A stretch of DNA of 64,000 nucleotides from Planococcus beigongshangi (GCF_016820495.1 NZ_JADHDU010000003.1:434367-498366); one strand, 5' to 3'; positions 25,553-35,671 are shown, counted from the stretch's first letter. A program made the numbers and translations. Notes: a model not told the origin generated them from the sequence alone.

Positions 25553-25812
25553 TAAAAAAAGCAGCAGCGGAGAGATCCACTGCTGCTGCAGCAACACAAA
25601 AGCGTTGAGTTGCCGTGCGCCAGATAGCCCTCCATACGGTAAAACCGCATGACAGTCCGGCATCTATTAAATGCAGGACCAGCAATTTGGAATCAGGGGT
25701 TCCAAACGCTTCGGCAATGATCCCTTTCGGCAGAAGTCTCCGGAGCCCTAGCTCCTAGGCCTGCTTACTGATGATGATTGCGCCTCTATCCTCACTCCCT
25801 CGTCGGGGAGCA
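25553..25812 (-). promoter_or_regulatory. Lysine riboswitch (L box) with terminator, upstream of dapA
   Basis: On the minus strand the order of conserved L-box blocks is AGAGGCGC near 25790, CAGTAAGCAGG, GAAAGGGATC, GCCGAAGCG, GCTGGTC, GCCGGACTGTCA and GGAGGGCTATCTGG near 25625. A strong terminator follows: AGCAGCAG and CTGCTGCT arms at 25561-25588, then seven T. An alternative hairpin around GCAAC and GTTGC (25588-25613) may be the antiterminator part. Lysine binding should favour the terminator. Confidence 0.9.
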
Positions 25813-25915
25813 AGAAATATTGAATTAGCTAGACTTTATCAAATTCCGCTTTTAATTGCAAGGAGAAACGGGTATTGATAGTCAAATACAGCGAGTGGAA
25901 GCGGAGGGTGCGGAG

Positions 25916-26536
25916 ATGGAAGAACAGGAAGGCGATCACTATTTGAATATCCAGACAACCGGAACACAATGGATTGCGGAAGCATCACTCCATCATAACC
26001 GCTATGAGCCGACGCCGTATATGCATTTGAAAGAATTGTTCAACCGCCATCCGCTCCATCCGGATGACAGCCTGATTGATTTCGGCAGCGGCAAGGGGCG
26101 CCTGAACTTTTATGTGCATGACCGCTTCGGATGCAAGACTGCAGGGATTGAGATGAATACCAATTTTTTCAATGAAGCACAGCGGAACCTCGAAGAGTAT
26201 CGGCGTAACAGCAGACACCGGGATGCACAGGAATTGATCCGGTTCGATTGCGGTATGGCCCAGGGGTATGATATTCAGCCGGAAGATAATGTGTTTTATT
26301 TCTTTAATCCTTTTTCGGTGCAGCTTTTCATGAAAGTCACCGATAATATCCTGCGGTCAGCGGAAACGTACCCGAGAAGGATGGACCTTATCCTCTATTA
26401 TCCATCCCTCGATTATATCGAATATCTGGAGCGCAATACGGCATTCGAATTAAACGAAGCGATCGACTTGCCGGGTATCCATAAAGATCCTGCTGAGAAA
26501 TTCCTGATTTACCGGCACGTACCAGAGCCGGTTTGA
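25916..26536 (+). CDS. Class I SAM-dependent methyltransferase-like protein
   Basis: A 206-residue protein from ATG 25916 (GGAGGG upstream; the frame stays open back to a TTG at 25856). The SAM-binding motif LIDFGSGKGRLNFY (about residues 52-65), GIEMNTNFF and FDCGMAQGYD fit a Rossmann-type methyltransferase. The N-terminal NRYEPTPYMHLKELF segment is typical of a conserved Bacillota family of unknown target. Substrate unknown. The zinc peptidase follows 42 bp on and may be cotranscribed. Confidence 0.75.
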   Translation: MEEQEGDHYLNIQTTGTQWIAEASLHHNRYEPTPYMHLKELFNRHPLHPDDSLIDFGSGKGRLNFYVHDRFGCKTAGIEMNTNFFNEAQRNLEEYRRNSRHRDAQELIRFDCGMAQGYDIQPEDNVFYFFNPFSVQLFMKVTDNILRSAETYPRRMDLILYYPSLDYIEYLERNTAFELNEAIDLPGIHKDPAEKFLIYRHVPEPV

Positions 26537-26578
26537 CTCTGGGCATTTTATAGATGAAACGGAAATGGATGTGGGCAT

Positions 26579-27427
26579 ATGAAATGGAGAGGACGGAGGG
26601 CCAGTTCAAATGTAGAGGACAGGAGAGGCGGCGGCAAAGGGCTCGCTGTCGGGGGCGGCCTCGGCGGCCTTGTGCTGGTGCTGATTTTTGCTTTTCTTGG
26701 CGGAGACCCGGGCGTGCTGCTTGAGGGGATGGGCGGCACAGGGTCCGGCGGCAATTCGGGCACCCCTTACCAGGCGACCGGACAGGAAGAGGAACTGGCC
26801 GAGTTCGTATCAGTCGTACTGGCGGATACGGAAGAAATATGGACAGAAATCTTTGCCGAAGAAGGCATGCAGTATGAAGAGCCGACACTGGTGCTGTTTA
26901 CGGACAGCGTCCAATCGGCTTGCGGCGTAGCCGGTTCGTCGGTCGGCCCGTTTTATTGCCCGGCTGATTATAAATTATACATCGACTTGGACTTCTATGA
27001 AGAGCTGCAGCGCCAGTTCAATGCGCCCGGCGATTTTGCGATGGCCTATGTCATCGCCCATGAAGTCGGTCATCATGTGCAGAATCTTCTCGGTGTGATG
27101 CAGGAAGTGCAGCCGCAGCGCAACCGTTTAAGTGAAGAGGAATACAATAAACTCCAGGTCCGCCTCGAATTGCAGGCGGATTATCTGTCCGGTGTCTGGG
27201 CGCATCATGCACAGGACATGGGCTACCTGGAAGAAGGAGACCTGGAAGAGGCGCTTACGGCTGCATCGGCGGTCGGGGATGACACCATCCAGATGCGTTC
27301 CCGCGGTTATGTCGTGCCGGAAAGTTTCACGCACGGTACGAGTGAACAACGCCGGGAATGGTTCTATAAAGGCTTTGAAGCCGGTAATCTGGACGGCGGG
27401 GACACCTTCAGCGCGGACGGAATATGA
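26579..27427 (+). CDS. Neutral zinc metallopeptidase (YpfJ/PF04228 type)
   Basis: A 282-residue protein. A basic N-terminus (KWRGRRASSN) precedes one glycine-rich membrane segment (residues 24-45). The rest forms a metallopeptidase domain with HEVGHH (HExxH) near residue 160 and a downstream LQADYLSGVWAHH glutamate-ligand segment. Conserved cysteines lie in SACGVAGSSVGPFYCP. The domain probably faces outside. The biological substrate of this family is unknown. No terminator separates it from the methyltransferase-like gene. Confidence 0.83.
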   Translation: MKWRGRRASSNVEDRRGGGKGLAVGGGLGGLVLVLIFAFLGGDPGVLLEGMGGTGSGGNSGTPYQATGQEEELAEFVSVVLADTEEIWTEIFAEEGMQYEEPTLVLFTDSVQSACGVAGSSVGPFYCPADYKLYIDLDFYEELQRQFNAPGDFAMAYVIAHEVGHHVQNLLGVMQEVQPQRNRLSEEEYNKLQVRLELQADYLSGVWAHHAQDMGYLEEGDLEEALTAASAVGDDTIQMRSRGYVVPESFTHGTSEQRREWFYKGFEAGNLDGGDTFSADGI

Positions 27428-27561
27428 GGAGCTTTTGTGAAACTGCAGGAAATCGGGGGCACAGGATTGATATTTTTGCTTCAGTAATTCATTATATAGA
27501 ATAGACAGTCTTCTCAAAATTTTATGGGAAGAAAATTTGTTCTATGAAGGAAGTAAACCTC

Positions 27562-28728
27562 ATGCAAGAAGAAAATATTACGCGTCTGCAATATGGTGAT
27601 AAAGAGCTGATCCTGATCGGTACTGCGCACGTTTCCAAACTGAGCGCTGAGCAGGTGAAAGAGGTCATCGAAACGGAACAGCCAGACAGTGTCTGCATTG
27701 AACTGGATGCCCAGCGCTTCCAGTCTGTAACCGAAAACAGTAAATGGAAAGAAACGGATATATTCAAAGTCATAAAAGAGAAAAAATCAAGCCTGTTGCT
27801 GATGAACCTGGCCATTTCTTCGTTCCAGAACAGACTGGCCGACCAGTTCGGGATCAAACCGGGGCAGGAGATGATTCAGGGGATCGAGTCGGCAAAAGAA
27901 CATAACGCTGAATTGGTGCTTGCTGACCGCAATATCCAAGTGACGTTTTCGCGGATTTGGGGCAATATCGGCTTCATGGGGAAAGCGCAGCTGTTGACGT
28001 CCGTCTTTTTCAGCATCTTTTCAAAAGAGACAATTTCCGAAGAGGACCTGGAAAAGATGAAATCACAGGACACGCTGAGTGCGGTCATGGATGATTTCAC
28101 GAAAGCCTTTCCCCGCCTGAAAACCCCGTTGATCGACGAACGCGACCAGTATCTCGCGCAGAAGATCAAAGAAGCACCAGGCAAGAAGATCGTCGCCGTG
28201 CTCGGCGCCGCGCATATTCCGGGAATTACAAAAGAGATCCATAATGAGCATGACCTTGAAAAACTTTCCGAAGTGCCGCCGAAATCGAAGTGGCCGAAAA
28301 TCATCGGCTGGACGATTCCGCTGCTGATCATCGCGATCATCGCCTATACATTCATCTCCAACCCGGCCGCGGGAATCGATCAGACGATCAGCTGGATCCT
28401 GTGGAATGGTACGCTTGCAGCAATCGGCGCAACCATCGCATTTGGGCATCCGCTCGCCATTCTGACGGCCTTTGTCGCAGCCCCGATTTCCTCGCTCAAT
28501 CCGCTTGTCGCGGCGGGCTGGTTCTCCGGACTGACACAGGCATCGATCCGAAAGCCGAATGTCGGAGATTTTGAAACTTTATCCAAAGATGTATTTACAC
28601 TCAAGGGATTCTGGGACAATAAAGTCACGCGTGTCCTGCTGGTGGTCGTCCTCACGAACCTTGGAAGTTCACTTGGGACATTCATTGGCGGTGCGGATGT
28701 TCTCCGCCTGTTCTTTGAGAATCTGTAA
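27562..28728 (+). CDS. TraB/PrgY/GumN family membrane protein
   Basis: A 388-residue protein from ATG 27562 (AAGGAAG upstream). The N-terminal domain has the GTAHVS motif and IELDAQRF typical of the TraB/PrgY fold (related to TIKI metalloprotease-like folds), with LVLADRNIQVTFSRIW and GAAHIPGI. The C-terminal 130 residues hold four membrane segments. PrgY proteins reduce pheromone activity in enterococci; the role of chromosomal copies is not known. A monocistronic unit. Confidence 0.82.
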   Translation: MQEENITRLQYGDKELILIGTAHVSKLSAEQVKEVIETEQPDSVCIELDAQRFQSVTENSKWKETDIFKVIKEKKSSLLLMNLAISSFQNRLADQFGIKPGQEMIQGIESAKEHNAELVLADRNIQVTFSRIWGNIGFMGKAQLLTSVFFSIFSKETISEEDLEKMKSQDTLSAVMDDFTKAFPRLKTPLIDERDQYLAQKIKEAPGKKIVAVLGAAHIPGITKEIHNEHDLEKLSEVPPKSKWPKIIGWTIPLLIIAIIAYTFISNPAAGIDQTISWILWNGTLAAIGATIAFGHPLAILTAFVAAPISSLNPLVAAGWFSGLTQASIRKPNVGDFETLSKDVFTLKGFWDNKVTRVLLVVVLTNLGSSLGTFIGGADVLRLFFENL

Positions 28729-28741
28729 TAGCTTGTTCATT

Positions 28742-28775
28742 GCCCGTCCAGCGGAAGCTGGGCGGGTTTCTTTTA
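28742..28775 (+). terminator. Intrinsic terminator of the TraB-family gene
   Basis: GCCCGTCCAGC and GCTGGGCGGGT arms with a GGAA loop, then TTTCTTTT. Confidence 0.75.
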
Positions 28776-28989
28776 GTTTTCACAGCAGAGTCATAATTTT
28801 GACAAAAACTTTAATTTGGTTCGGCTTTTATGGGGAATATTAGGGCATACAGAAAGCATTCAATAAGCGAGAAGGAGAAAAGAAGCGAATCTGCTATTAT
28901 GAAAACTGGCAGAAATCATGATAAAAAATTCGTGGCGGATATTTCTTTTCAAAACGAATCTTCAAATTGGACAAATAGGATGACAGAGT

Positions 28990-29007
28990 TATACAATACT
29001 TATACAA
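28990..29007 (+). promoter_or_regulatory. TATACAA direct repeats (11-bp spacing) before the RND gene
   Basis: TATACAA occurs at 28990-28996 and 29001-29007, 22 bp before the ATG. The same heptamer, also 11 bp apart, lies at 15801 and 15812. The rest of the 300-bp gap has no convincing gene; a 60-codon frame at 28830-29012 overlaps these sites. Confidence 0.45.
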
Positions 29008-29028
29008 AATAGAAAGAAGGTTATCCCG

Positions 29029-32000
29029 ATGAATTACATACTTGAACGAAGTAAATTGTTTATTTTCCTCATTCTCATCCTCATGCTTGTTGGTGTATAT
29101 ACATTTCTGACATTGCCGCAGCGTGAGATCCCCGAGACGCCGCCAGGGCTTGTCCTGGTGTCGACGATTCTGCCGGGTGCAGGACCGGAAGAAGTCGAGC
29201 AGTCGATTACGACGCCGCTTGAAAATGAAATCCGTCAGGTCGACGGCATTTCATCCGTACAATCCATTTCGTCCAATTCGGCTTCGATCATTACATTGGA
29301 GCTTGAGGACGGGTTGGATCCCGATTCGCTGATCAACTCCATTCAGCAGGAAGCGCAAAGCGCATCCGCGAATTTCCCGGATCAGGCGCAGGAAACTTCT
29401 GTGCAGAAGCTTGATCTGACGTTCCCGCTCGTCTCTTATATGTTCTACGGCGACCGGACTGAACTTGATGGCATGGAAGATGCGCTTGCCACGCTGTCGG
29501 AAGATGTGGAGGCTGTTTCCGGTGTTGCAGGAACGACGGTGAAAGGCTTGAACGAACAACAGGTTCTGATTGAGCTGGACGGCGATGCCCTTGCTGAAAA
29601 CAGTCTGCAGCCATTCGCCGTGCTTGAATCGCTCCAACAGGCCAACCAGCCTTTATCTCTCGGCACGCATGATAACGGAGAAGAACGGCTGGTCCTGACG
29701 GTGAATCAGGAAGAAGGGATCGAAAAGCTTAGCCAGCTGCAGGTGGGCCAATCGGCTGTGCCTTTAAGTGAGGTCGCTTCCATTGAAATGATCGATCAGG
29801 AAACTGAAGATATCGTGACGTTTGAAGGTGAAGATGCCATTTCCTATACGGTATTTTTGAAGACTGCCCAGGATGTTCCGTCGGTCGACGAAAAAGTTAC
29901 CGAAGTGATCGAAGCATTCACGGCAGATTTACCGGCTGGGGTAGAAGCTGAGAAATACGAATCCCAGGCGGATAACGTGAATGAAATCTTCAGTGGGCTA
30001 TATGTTTCCTTGTTGATTGCGGTATTGGCTGTACTGGTCGTCACCACAGCCGGACTGACCTTATTCGGTGCGTTCGCCGTTGCGTTGACGGTGCTTGCTT
30101 CCGTTCTGATCGGTCTGATCCCGATTCCGTATATGGGCGTCGACTTGAACCAGATTTCGGTCATCGGCCTCATCATCGCCATCGGGATATTGGTCGATGA
30201 CAGCATCGTCGTCAATGACAATATCCAGCGCCGCTACAAACTGGGGGATTCGGCCCGGGAAGGCGCCGTCAGAGGGGTCCGGGAAGTTTACCCATCCATC
30301 ATTTCATCCAGTTTGGCGATAGTCGTAACGTTTTCTCCGTTATTGCTGCTGTCTGGTGGCAACGGAGCATTTATCAAGGCATTGCCAAGTATTTTGATCA
30401 CGACAATCATCGCTTCAACTGTTCTTTCCATTACACTTGTGCCGATGATGCAATATCTGAAGACGAAACGAAATGCGAAAAAGATTTCCGATACGCCAGG
30501 ATTCCTGGGTAAACCGCTTGAAAAGCTTGCCGTGTTTTATTCGGAAAAAGTTTTGCGCGGCGTATTGAAACGTCCGTTATGGGTAGGGATCGGCGGCTTG
30601 CTGGTGGCGACTGGGCTATTGTCGCTTGCCCTTTTTACACCGTTCGAATTCTTCCCGGAAGCTGACCGTGAAGAAGTGACGATGGATGTCCGTTTGGCGG
30701 AAGGGACGCCGATTGAAGAAACGGATGAATTCATGGCACAGATCACGGAAGAAATCGCGGAAGAAGATGAAAATGTCAGAGAACTGGCGATCTTCACAGG
30801 TGATGGCCTGCCGAACCTGTTTGCGTCATCGATGGACAATACCGGTTCGAACACCGGCCAGGCAGCCATCCGGATAGACCGTGACGTAACGTCGGCTTCG
30901 GCCTTTATCGATAAATGGGAGCCGGAGCTTCGTGAACGCTATCCGGATGCTGAAATATTCCTGAACACGATCGTTCAAGGGCCGCCAGTGGGCGCGCCGG
31001 TAACTGTAACTGTGCTGGGGGAAGATTTGGATGAATTGACGGCATTGCGTGATTCCCTGAAACAGCGCATGCTCGATAAGGGTGCGGATATTGTCACTGA
31101 TAATCTCGGCGAAGAGGTTCCAGCGATTGAATACGCACCAAATACGGAAGCACTTGAAAGCAACGGCATTGCCCTCAGTACAGTGACGAGTCAGCTTCAA
31201 TTGCTGACGCAGGGCATTCCGCTCTACAGTATTTTTGAAGACAATCAATTCTATGATGTCGTGCTGAAACAGGCAGGCATCCAGGAAGGCGAAGACATCG
31301 ACCTGTCCTTGTTTGCTGTGCCAGCAGCGAGTCCTGCTGCCGGCGCGCCGGACGATACGCAAGGTCCGCCGACGGGAGATCCAACTGCAGGCCAGCAAGG
31401 ACCGCCGCAATTGATCCCGTTGAACGAGCTTTTGGATGAAGAAGAAACCAGCGTCATTGCCCAAGTTCCGCATGAAGACGGTGACCGCGCCATTACGCTG
31501 CGTGCTTTTGGCAGCACCGATGATTTTGAAGTGGCGATGCTTGAAGCCGTCGATGCAGAAAGAGACGGCCTTGCAGAAGGCTACGAAATCTCGACAGGCG
31601 GCGAAAATGACGATCAGCAGGCATTCTTTGCTGAAATCGGAATTTTATTCCTGGTCGTATTATTATTGGTTTATCTTGTCATCGCATTCCAATTTAAATC
31701 GTTCAGTCTGCCGTTCCTGGTGCTGATCGCTGTTTATCTGGGGATTTCCGGTGCGATTCTCGGCCTGTTCATCACGCAGACACCTCTCAGCTTCCTTGGT
31801 GTCATGGGAATTGTGTCGCTTACGGGGATAGTTGTCCGTAACGCAGTCGTCCTCATCGACTTTGTGGAAGCGCGTCGTCTGTCAGGTAACTTCTCGATCA
31901 AAGAAGCGATTATGGAATCCGGTTATGCACGTCTGAAACCGATCATTTTGACGACGATCACGTCGATTGTCGCTTTGATCCCGGTAGCCTTATCGGGCGA

Positions 32001-32136
32001 CCCGTTATTTGAACCGCTGGCAATCACGATCATTGCTGGACTGGCATTCTCAAGCCTGTTCACCTTGGTGATGATCCCTGCCCTTTACCTGGTGTTTTAC
32101 CGTATCAGACATCGAAAAGAAAAAGCGGAAGCATGA
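29029..32136 (+). CDS. RND family efflux transporter (AcrB/SwrC-like)
   Basis: A 1035-residue RND pump with the usual 12-segment layout: one N-terminal helix, a large extracellular loop, six helices, a second loop, and five helices. The family proton-relay aspartates appear in GILVDDSIVVNDN. B. subtilis SwrC (YerP) is a likely relative. No membrane-fusion-protein gene is adjacent. A Pro/Gly/Gln-rich insertion (about residues 765-800) interrupts the second loop. Substrates are unknown; the family exports lipopeptides, drugs or lipids. An MFS exporter follows after a terminator. Confidence 0.9.
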   Translation: MNYILERSKLFIFLILILMLVGVYTFLTLPQREIPETPPGLVLVSTILPGAGPEEVEQSITTPLENEIRQVDGISSVQSISSNSASIITLELEDGLDPDSLINSIQQEAQSASANFPDQAQETSVQKLDLTFPLVSYMFYGDRTELDGMEDALATLSEDVEAVSGVAGTTVKGLNEQQVLIELDGDALAENSLQPFAVLESLQQANQPLSLGTHDNGEERLVLTVNQEEGIEKLSQLQVGQSAVPLSEVASIEMIDQETEDIVTFEGEDAISYTVFLKTAQDVPSVDEKVTEVIEAFTADLPAGVEAEKYESQADNVNEIFSGLYVSLLIAVLAVLVVTTAGLTLFGAFAVALTVLASVLIGLIPIPYMGVDLNQISVIGLIIAIGILVDDSIVVNDNIQRRYKLGDSAREGAVRGVREVYPSIISSSLAIVVTFSPLLLLSGGNGAFIKALPSILITTIIASTVLSITLVPMMQYLKTKRNAKKISDTPGFLGKPLEKLAVFYSEKVLRGVLKRPLWVGIGGLLVATGLLSLALFTPFEFFPEADREEVTMDVRLAEGTPIEETDEFMAQITEEIAEEDENVRELAIFTGDGLPNLFASSMDNTGSNTGQAAIRIDRDVTSASAFIDKWEPELRERYPDAEIFLNTIVQGPPVGAPVTVTVLGEDLDELTALRDSLKQRMLDKGADIVTDNLGEEVPAIEYAPNTEALESNGIALSTVTSQLQLLTQGIPLYSIFEDNQFYDVVLKQAGIQEGEDIDLSLFAVPAASPAAGAPDDTQGPPTGDPTAGQQGPPQLIPLNELLDEEETSVIAQVPHEDGDRAITLRAFGSTDDFEVAMLEAVDAERDGLAEGYEISTGGENDDQQAFFAEIGILFLVVLLLVYLVIAFQFKSFSLPFLVLIAVYLGISGAILGLFITQTPLSFLGVMGIVSLTGIVVRNAVVLIDFVEARRLSGNFSIKEAIMESGYARLKPIILTTITSIVALIPVALSGDPLFEPLAITIIAGLAFSSLFTLVMIPALYLVFYRIRHRKEKAEA

Positions 32137-32144
32137 TCATCCTG

Positions 32145-32177
32145 CAGCACAGCCTTTAGCCGGCTGTGCTGTTTTTT
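32145..32177 (+). terminator. Intrinsic terminator of the RND gene
   Basis: CAGCACAGCC and GGCTGTGCTG arms with six T. Confidence 0.85.
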
Positions 32178-32270
32178 CGGAGAATGATAATATCCGGATT
32201 AGTCAGAAGAAGGAAGGGTAACTATGATAATAAAGCTTTAATAACGCTTAATCTCAGTGGGGTGAAGTCA

Positions 32271-33686
32271 TTGGCAAGTAAGCATGACGTCCACGATAAA
32301 CAAGATATTAAACGGGGGCCGCTGCTCGCAGTATTGATGGCGGGCGTATTCGTAGCCATTTTGAATCAGACGCTCCTGGCCACAGCATTGCCTCATATAA
32401 TGGAAGATTTACAGATTACGGCGAATACGGCCCAATGGCTGACGACGGTATTCATGCTGGTCAACGGCGTGATGATTCCGGTAACCGCTTTTTTAATCGG
32501 CAAATTTTCTACACGTACTCTTTTTCTGACGGCGATGGGCCTGTTCACAATCGGTACCATTGTGGCGGCTCTCGCACCTGGGTTTGGCGTATTGATGATC
32601 GGGCGTATCATCCAGGCCTCCGGCGCCGGAATTATGATGCCGTTGACACAGACTATTTTCTTTGTCATTTTCCCCATCGAAAAGAGGGGGCAGGCAATGG
32701 GTTTGTTTGGCCTCGTCATTTCCTTTGCGCCGGCAATCGGACCGACGTTATCCGGCTGGGTTGTGGGACAGTATCCATGGCGCGCCTTGTTCTACATCGT
32801 CATTCCGATTGCCGTGATCGATTTGATCTTCGCTTATTTTTTCCTGAAGAATGTCACGAAACAGACCTTCCCGAAACTCGATATTCTGTCGGTGATGCTG
32901 TCGACTGTCGGTTTCGGCGGAATACTTTACGGTTTTTCAAGTGCCGGTTCGATGGGCTGGAGCAGCCTGCCGGTCATCCTGTCGATTGCGGTCGGAGCGG
33001 TATCACTTGTCTTCTTCATCCACCGCCAGTCGATCTTGAAAGAGCCGTTGCTTGAATTCAGGGTTTTCAAATACGGGATTTTTACATTATCGACGATTCT
33101 CAGTGTCATCGTTTTCATTTCCATGATCGGCAGCGCCACGATTCTGCCGATCTATATGCAGAACATGCACGGCTTTACGGCGCTTGAATCAGGCCTTATG
33201 CTATTGCCCGGAGCCATTATCATGGGCATCATGAACCCGGTCACGGGCAAAGTTTTTGATCTGTTCGGCGGCAAATGGCTGGCTATTATCGGATTGTCGA
33301 TCGTCACCATCAGCACGTTCCAATTTACAGTGCTGACGGCAGATACCTCGTTCACTTATCTCGCGGTGATGCACGCCATCCGCATGTTCGGGGTTGCGAT
33401 GGTCATGATGCCGGTCACAACGGCCGGACTCAACCAGCTGCCGGAGCGCCTGATTCCGCATGGCACAGCGATGAGCAACACGATGCGCCAGGTTTCAGGT
33501 TCGATCGGCACAGCGCTTCTGGTCACCATCATGACTACCACTGCGCTCGATCCGGTAGAATATGGAGTGGAAGGATTGATCCGTGGAGTCAATATTTCAT
33601 TTATCGTCGCAGGAATCTTGAGTCTGATCGGCGTAATCCTTTCCTTTTTCCTGAAAAAGGCAGAACCTATGGCTGAAGACGAATAA
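32271..33686 (+). CDS. DHA2 family MFS drug exporter (EmrB/QacA/LmrB type)
   Basis: A 471-residue transporter with 14 hydrophobic segments. TTG 32271 is chosen because GGGGTGA lies 5 bp upstream and the first membrane segment starts about 20 residues later; the frame stays open further up. Motifs LNQTLLATALPHIMEDL and the motif C-type segment GLVISFAPAIGPTLSGWVV identify a proton-driven multidrug antiporter. It follows the RND gene on the same strand but behind a terminator, so it has its own promoter. Confidence 0.86.
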   Translation: MASKHDVHDKQDIKRGPLLAVLMAGVFVAILNQTLLATALPHIMEDLQITANTAQWLTTVFMLVNGVMIPVTAFLIGKFSTRTLFLTAMGLFTIGTIVAALAPGFGVLMIGRIIQASGAGIMMPLTQTIFFVIFPIEKRGQAMGLFGLVISFAPAIGPTLSGWVVGQYPWRALFYIVIPIAVIDLIFAYFFLKNVTKQTFPKLDILSVMLSTVGFGGILYGFSSAGSMGWSSLPVILSIAVGAVSLVFFIHRQSILKEPLLEFRVFKYGIFTLSTILSVIVFISMIGSATILPIYMQNMHGFTALESGLMLLPGAIIMGIMNPVTGKVFDLFGGKWLAIIGLSIVTISTFQFTVLTADTSFTYLAVMHAIRMFGVAMVMMPVTTAGLNQLPERLIPHGTAMSNTMRQVSGSIGTALLVTIMTTTALDPVEYGVEGLIRGVNISFIVAGILSLIGVILSFFLKKAEPMAEDE

Positions 33687-33954
33687 AACCTAAAACTATT
33701 TTGAAATTAAATCTATCTATTTCTGCTGCATGAATTTATTGGTAAACCATAGAAAACACTGTAATAAAAGCTTTTCTGAAATATCATTTCTATTATGAAT
33801 TTTCATCCGATTAGAAATACGGTAAAAAAGCGGATTTGTAACACAATGTTCATTTACATGACTGAAATGCTTTGATAAGATGTCTGACGACGGATGAGTT
33901 AGACGTGAAATTAGCCTAATTTTCTGAGAAAATACTAATCTATGAGGTGAAGTA

Positions 33955-35166
33955 GTGAATATATTATGGGGCATCTTCGGCATTTTCGTTGTTATGGGAC
34001 TTGCGTTCCTTTTATCTGACGGAAAAAAATCCATCAAGCCACGGACAATTATAGGCGGTTTAGCGATTCAAATCGGCTTCGCGTTTATGGTTCTTGAATG
34101 GGAAACTGGACGTAAAGCTTTGCTTTGGTTATCTGATGTGGTCAATAGTGTAATCGGTTTCGCGGGCGAGGGGATTGCGTTTGTCTTCGGTCCTGCAGCG
34201 GATACGAATAACTTCGGTTTCGTGTTTGCGTTCCAGGTTTTGACGATCATCATCTTCTTTTCTTCATTGATCTCTGTACTCTATTACCTGGGTATCATGC
34301 AATTCATCATCCGCATCCTTGGCGGCGCGCTTTCTAAATTGCTCGGAACAAGTAAAGCTGAATCGGTTTCTGCATCGGCGAATATTTTCGTCGGACAGAC
34401 GGAAGCGCCGCTTGTTGTGCGTCCGTTCCTTGCAGGAATGACGAAATCCGAATTGTTCGCAGTCATGACGGGCGGACTTGCTTCTGTAGCCGGTTCGACG
34501 CTCGCGGGTTATGCACTTCTCGGTGTTCCACTTGAATATCTTCTGGCTGCGAGCTTCATGGCGGCGCCTGCCGGGTTGATCATGGCGAAAATCATGATCC
34601 CGGAACAAGAGGAAGTGGAAGAAAAAGAATTCGTGATGGAAAAAGACGATAAATCGGCTAACGTTGTCGATGCAGCCGCACGCGGTGCATCCGACGGTCT
34701 GCAATTGGCTTTGAATGTCGGTGCCATGCTATTGGCGTTCATCGCATTGATCGCTTTATTGAACGGAGCACTTGGCTGGGCTGGCGGTGTTTTTGGCTTT
34801 GAAGGATTGACGATTCAAAGCATCCTTGGATTCGTCTTTGCCCCTCTTGCCTTTGCCATCGGTGTTCCATGGGTTGAAGCAGTTCAAGCAGGCAGCTTCA
34901 TCGGCCAAAAACTTGTTCTTAACGAGTTTGTCGCTTATGTATCGTTTACTGCAGAAATGGCAGACCTGTCACCTAAAACAGTCCTTATTGTCAGCTTTGC
35001 ACTTTGCGGATTCGCAAACTTGAGCTCGTTGGCAATTCTGCTGGGCGGACTTGGTGCCATGGCGCCGAGCCGTCGTCCTCAAATCGCGAAACTTGGTATG
35101 AAGGCAGTAGCTGCCGGAGCCCTGGCTTCACTTTTGAGTGCCTCAATTGCAGGTATGTTCTTCTAA
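33955..35166 (+). CDS. Concentrative nucleoside transporter (NupC family)
   Basis: A 403-residue CNT-family permease with N-terminal [21 protein letters not shown] and the core motifs [13 protein letters not shown] and [19 protein letters not shown] 33955 follows GAGGTG. It imports nucleosides with protons or sodium; purine or pyrimidine preference cannot be read from sequence. The 268-bp upstream gap shows no riboswitch I can recognise. A purine-base permease lies 1.7 kb downstream, so salvage genes cluster loosely. Confidence 0.88.
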   Translation: MNILWGIFGIFVVMGLAFLLSDGKKSIKPRTIIGGLAIQIGFAFMVLEWETGRKALLWLSDVVNSVIGFAGEGIAFVFGPAADTNNFGFVFAFQVLTIIIFFSSLISVLYYLGIMQFIIRILGGALSKLLGTSKAESVSASANIFVGQTEAPLVVRPFLAGMTKSELFAVMTGGLASVAGSTLAGYALLGVPLEYLLAASFMAAPAGLIMAKIMIPEQEEVEEKEFVMEKDDKSANVVDAAARGASDGLQLALNVGAMLLAFIALIALLNGALGWAGGVFGFEGLTIQSILGFVFAPLAFAIGVPWVEAVQAGSFIGQKLVLNEFVAYVSFTAEMADLSPKTVLIVSFALCGFANLSSLAILLGGLGAMAPSRRPQIAKLGMKAVAAGALASLLSASIAGMFF

Positions 35167-35183
35167 AAATAATAACGGGAAAG

Positions 35184-35212
35184 CCACTCGCGTTTTTGCG
35201 GGTGGTTTTTTT
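35184..35212 (+). terminator. Intrinsic terminator of the NupC-type gene
   Basis: CCACTCGC and GCGGGTGG arms then seven T. Confidence 0.8.
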
Positions 35213-35253
35213 CGGTTTTGTTCTGGGGTTTAGGGCTGTCGCTTTTCGCTGTC

Positions 35254-35275
35254 GCTTTTCGCTGTGGCGAAAAGC
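35254..35275. repeat. Small hairpin element, family C copy 1
   Basis: GCTTTTCGC-TGTG-GCGAAAAGC is a perfect 9-bp stem. Similar hairpins occur at 35328, 35451 and 36738, all around the NERD pseudogene. No convincing gene exists from 35213 to 35671. Confidence 0.7.
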
Positions 35276-35327
35276 ATGCATTATTAGCTTTTGAATTTGT
35301 ATGGTGCTGAAAACCTTTTGCTGGATT

Positions 35328-35349
35328 GCATTTCGCTGGTGCGAAATGC
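35328..35349. repeat. Small hairpin element, family C copy 2
   Basis: GCATTTCGC-TGGT-GCGAAATGC, perfect 9-bp stem. The T-to-A change in the left arm is matched in the right arm relative to copy 1, so pairing is preserved. Confidence 0.7.
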
Positions 35350-35450
35350 GTGAAGGGCGGAGCTTGGTGAGGGAGAATGACCTTTTGACGGGAAATGGGC
35401 GAGTGAAGGCGTCGTTTCTTGTTAGATGTGATGCTAAAGGGGGGGAGGAG

Positions 35451-35471
35451 GCTTTTCGCGCGGCGAAAAGC
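35451..35471. repeat. Small hairpin element, family C copy 3
   Basis: GCTTTTCGC-GCG-GCGAAAAGC, perfect 9-bp stem with a 3-nt loop. Confidence 0.7.
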
Positions 35472-35527
35472 TTCTTTTTGTGGTTTTCGGGGTCGGTGAG
35501 AGGTGGAATTGGAGTGGGGGAATGGGG

Positions 35528-35640
35528 TATGCGCGATTAGAAAAAAATACGCGCGATTAAAAATTTATATGCGCGATTAGAAAGAAATATGCGCGATTAT
35601 AAAATTTTGCGCGCGATTAAAAAAATTTATGCACGTTCCG
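35528..35640. repeat. Short tandem array B (GCGCGATTA core, 20 bp period)
   Basis: The core GCGCGATTA starts at 35531, 35551, 35571, 35591 and 35611, exactly every 20 bp, with a degenerate sixth unit (GCACGTTCC) at 35631. Three of the five full cores are preceded by TAT, the others by TAC or TTGC-type sequence; the AT-rich spacers differ. The array lies about 30 bp beyond the original 3' end of the NERD gene at 35672-36631. Confidence 0.88.
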
Positions 35641-35671
35641 GTAAAAAGCCGAAAAAAAGAAGAGAGACGCA

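Noticed and set aside
28830-29012. 60-codon open frame upstream of the RND gene
   Set aside because: No ribosome binding site, polar random composition, and it overlaps the TATACAA direct repeats and promoter region.
35301-35540. 79-codon open frame beyond nupC
   Set aside because: It runs through two hairpin repeats and into the tandem array; no start signal or homology.
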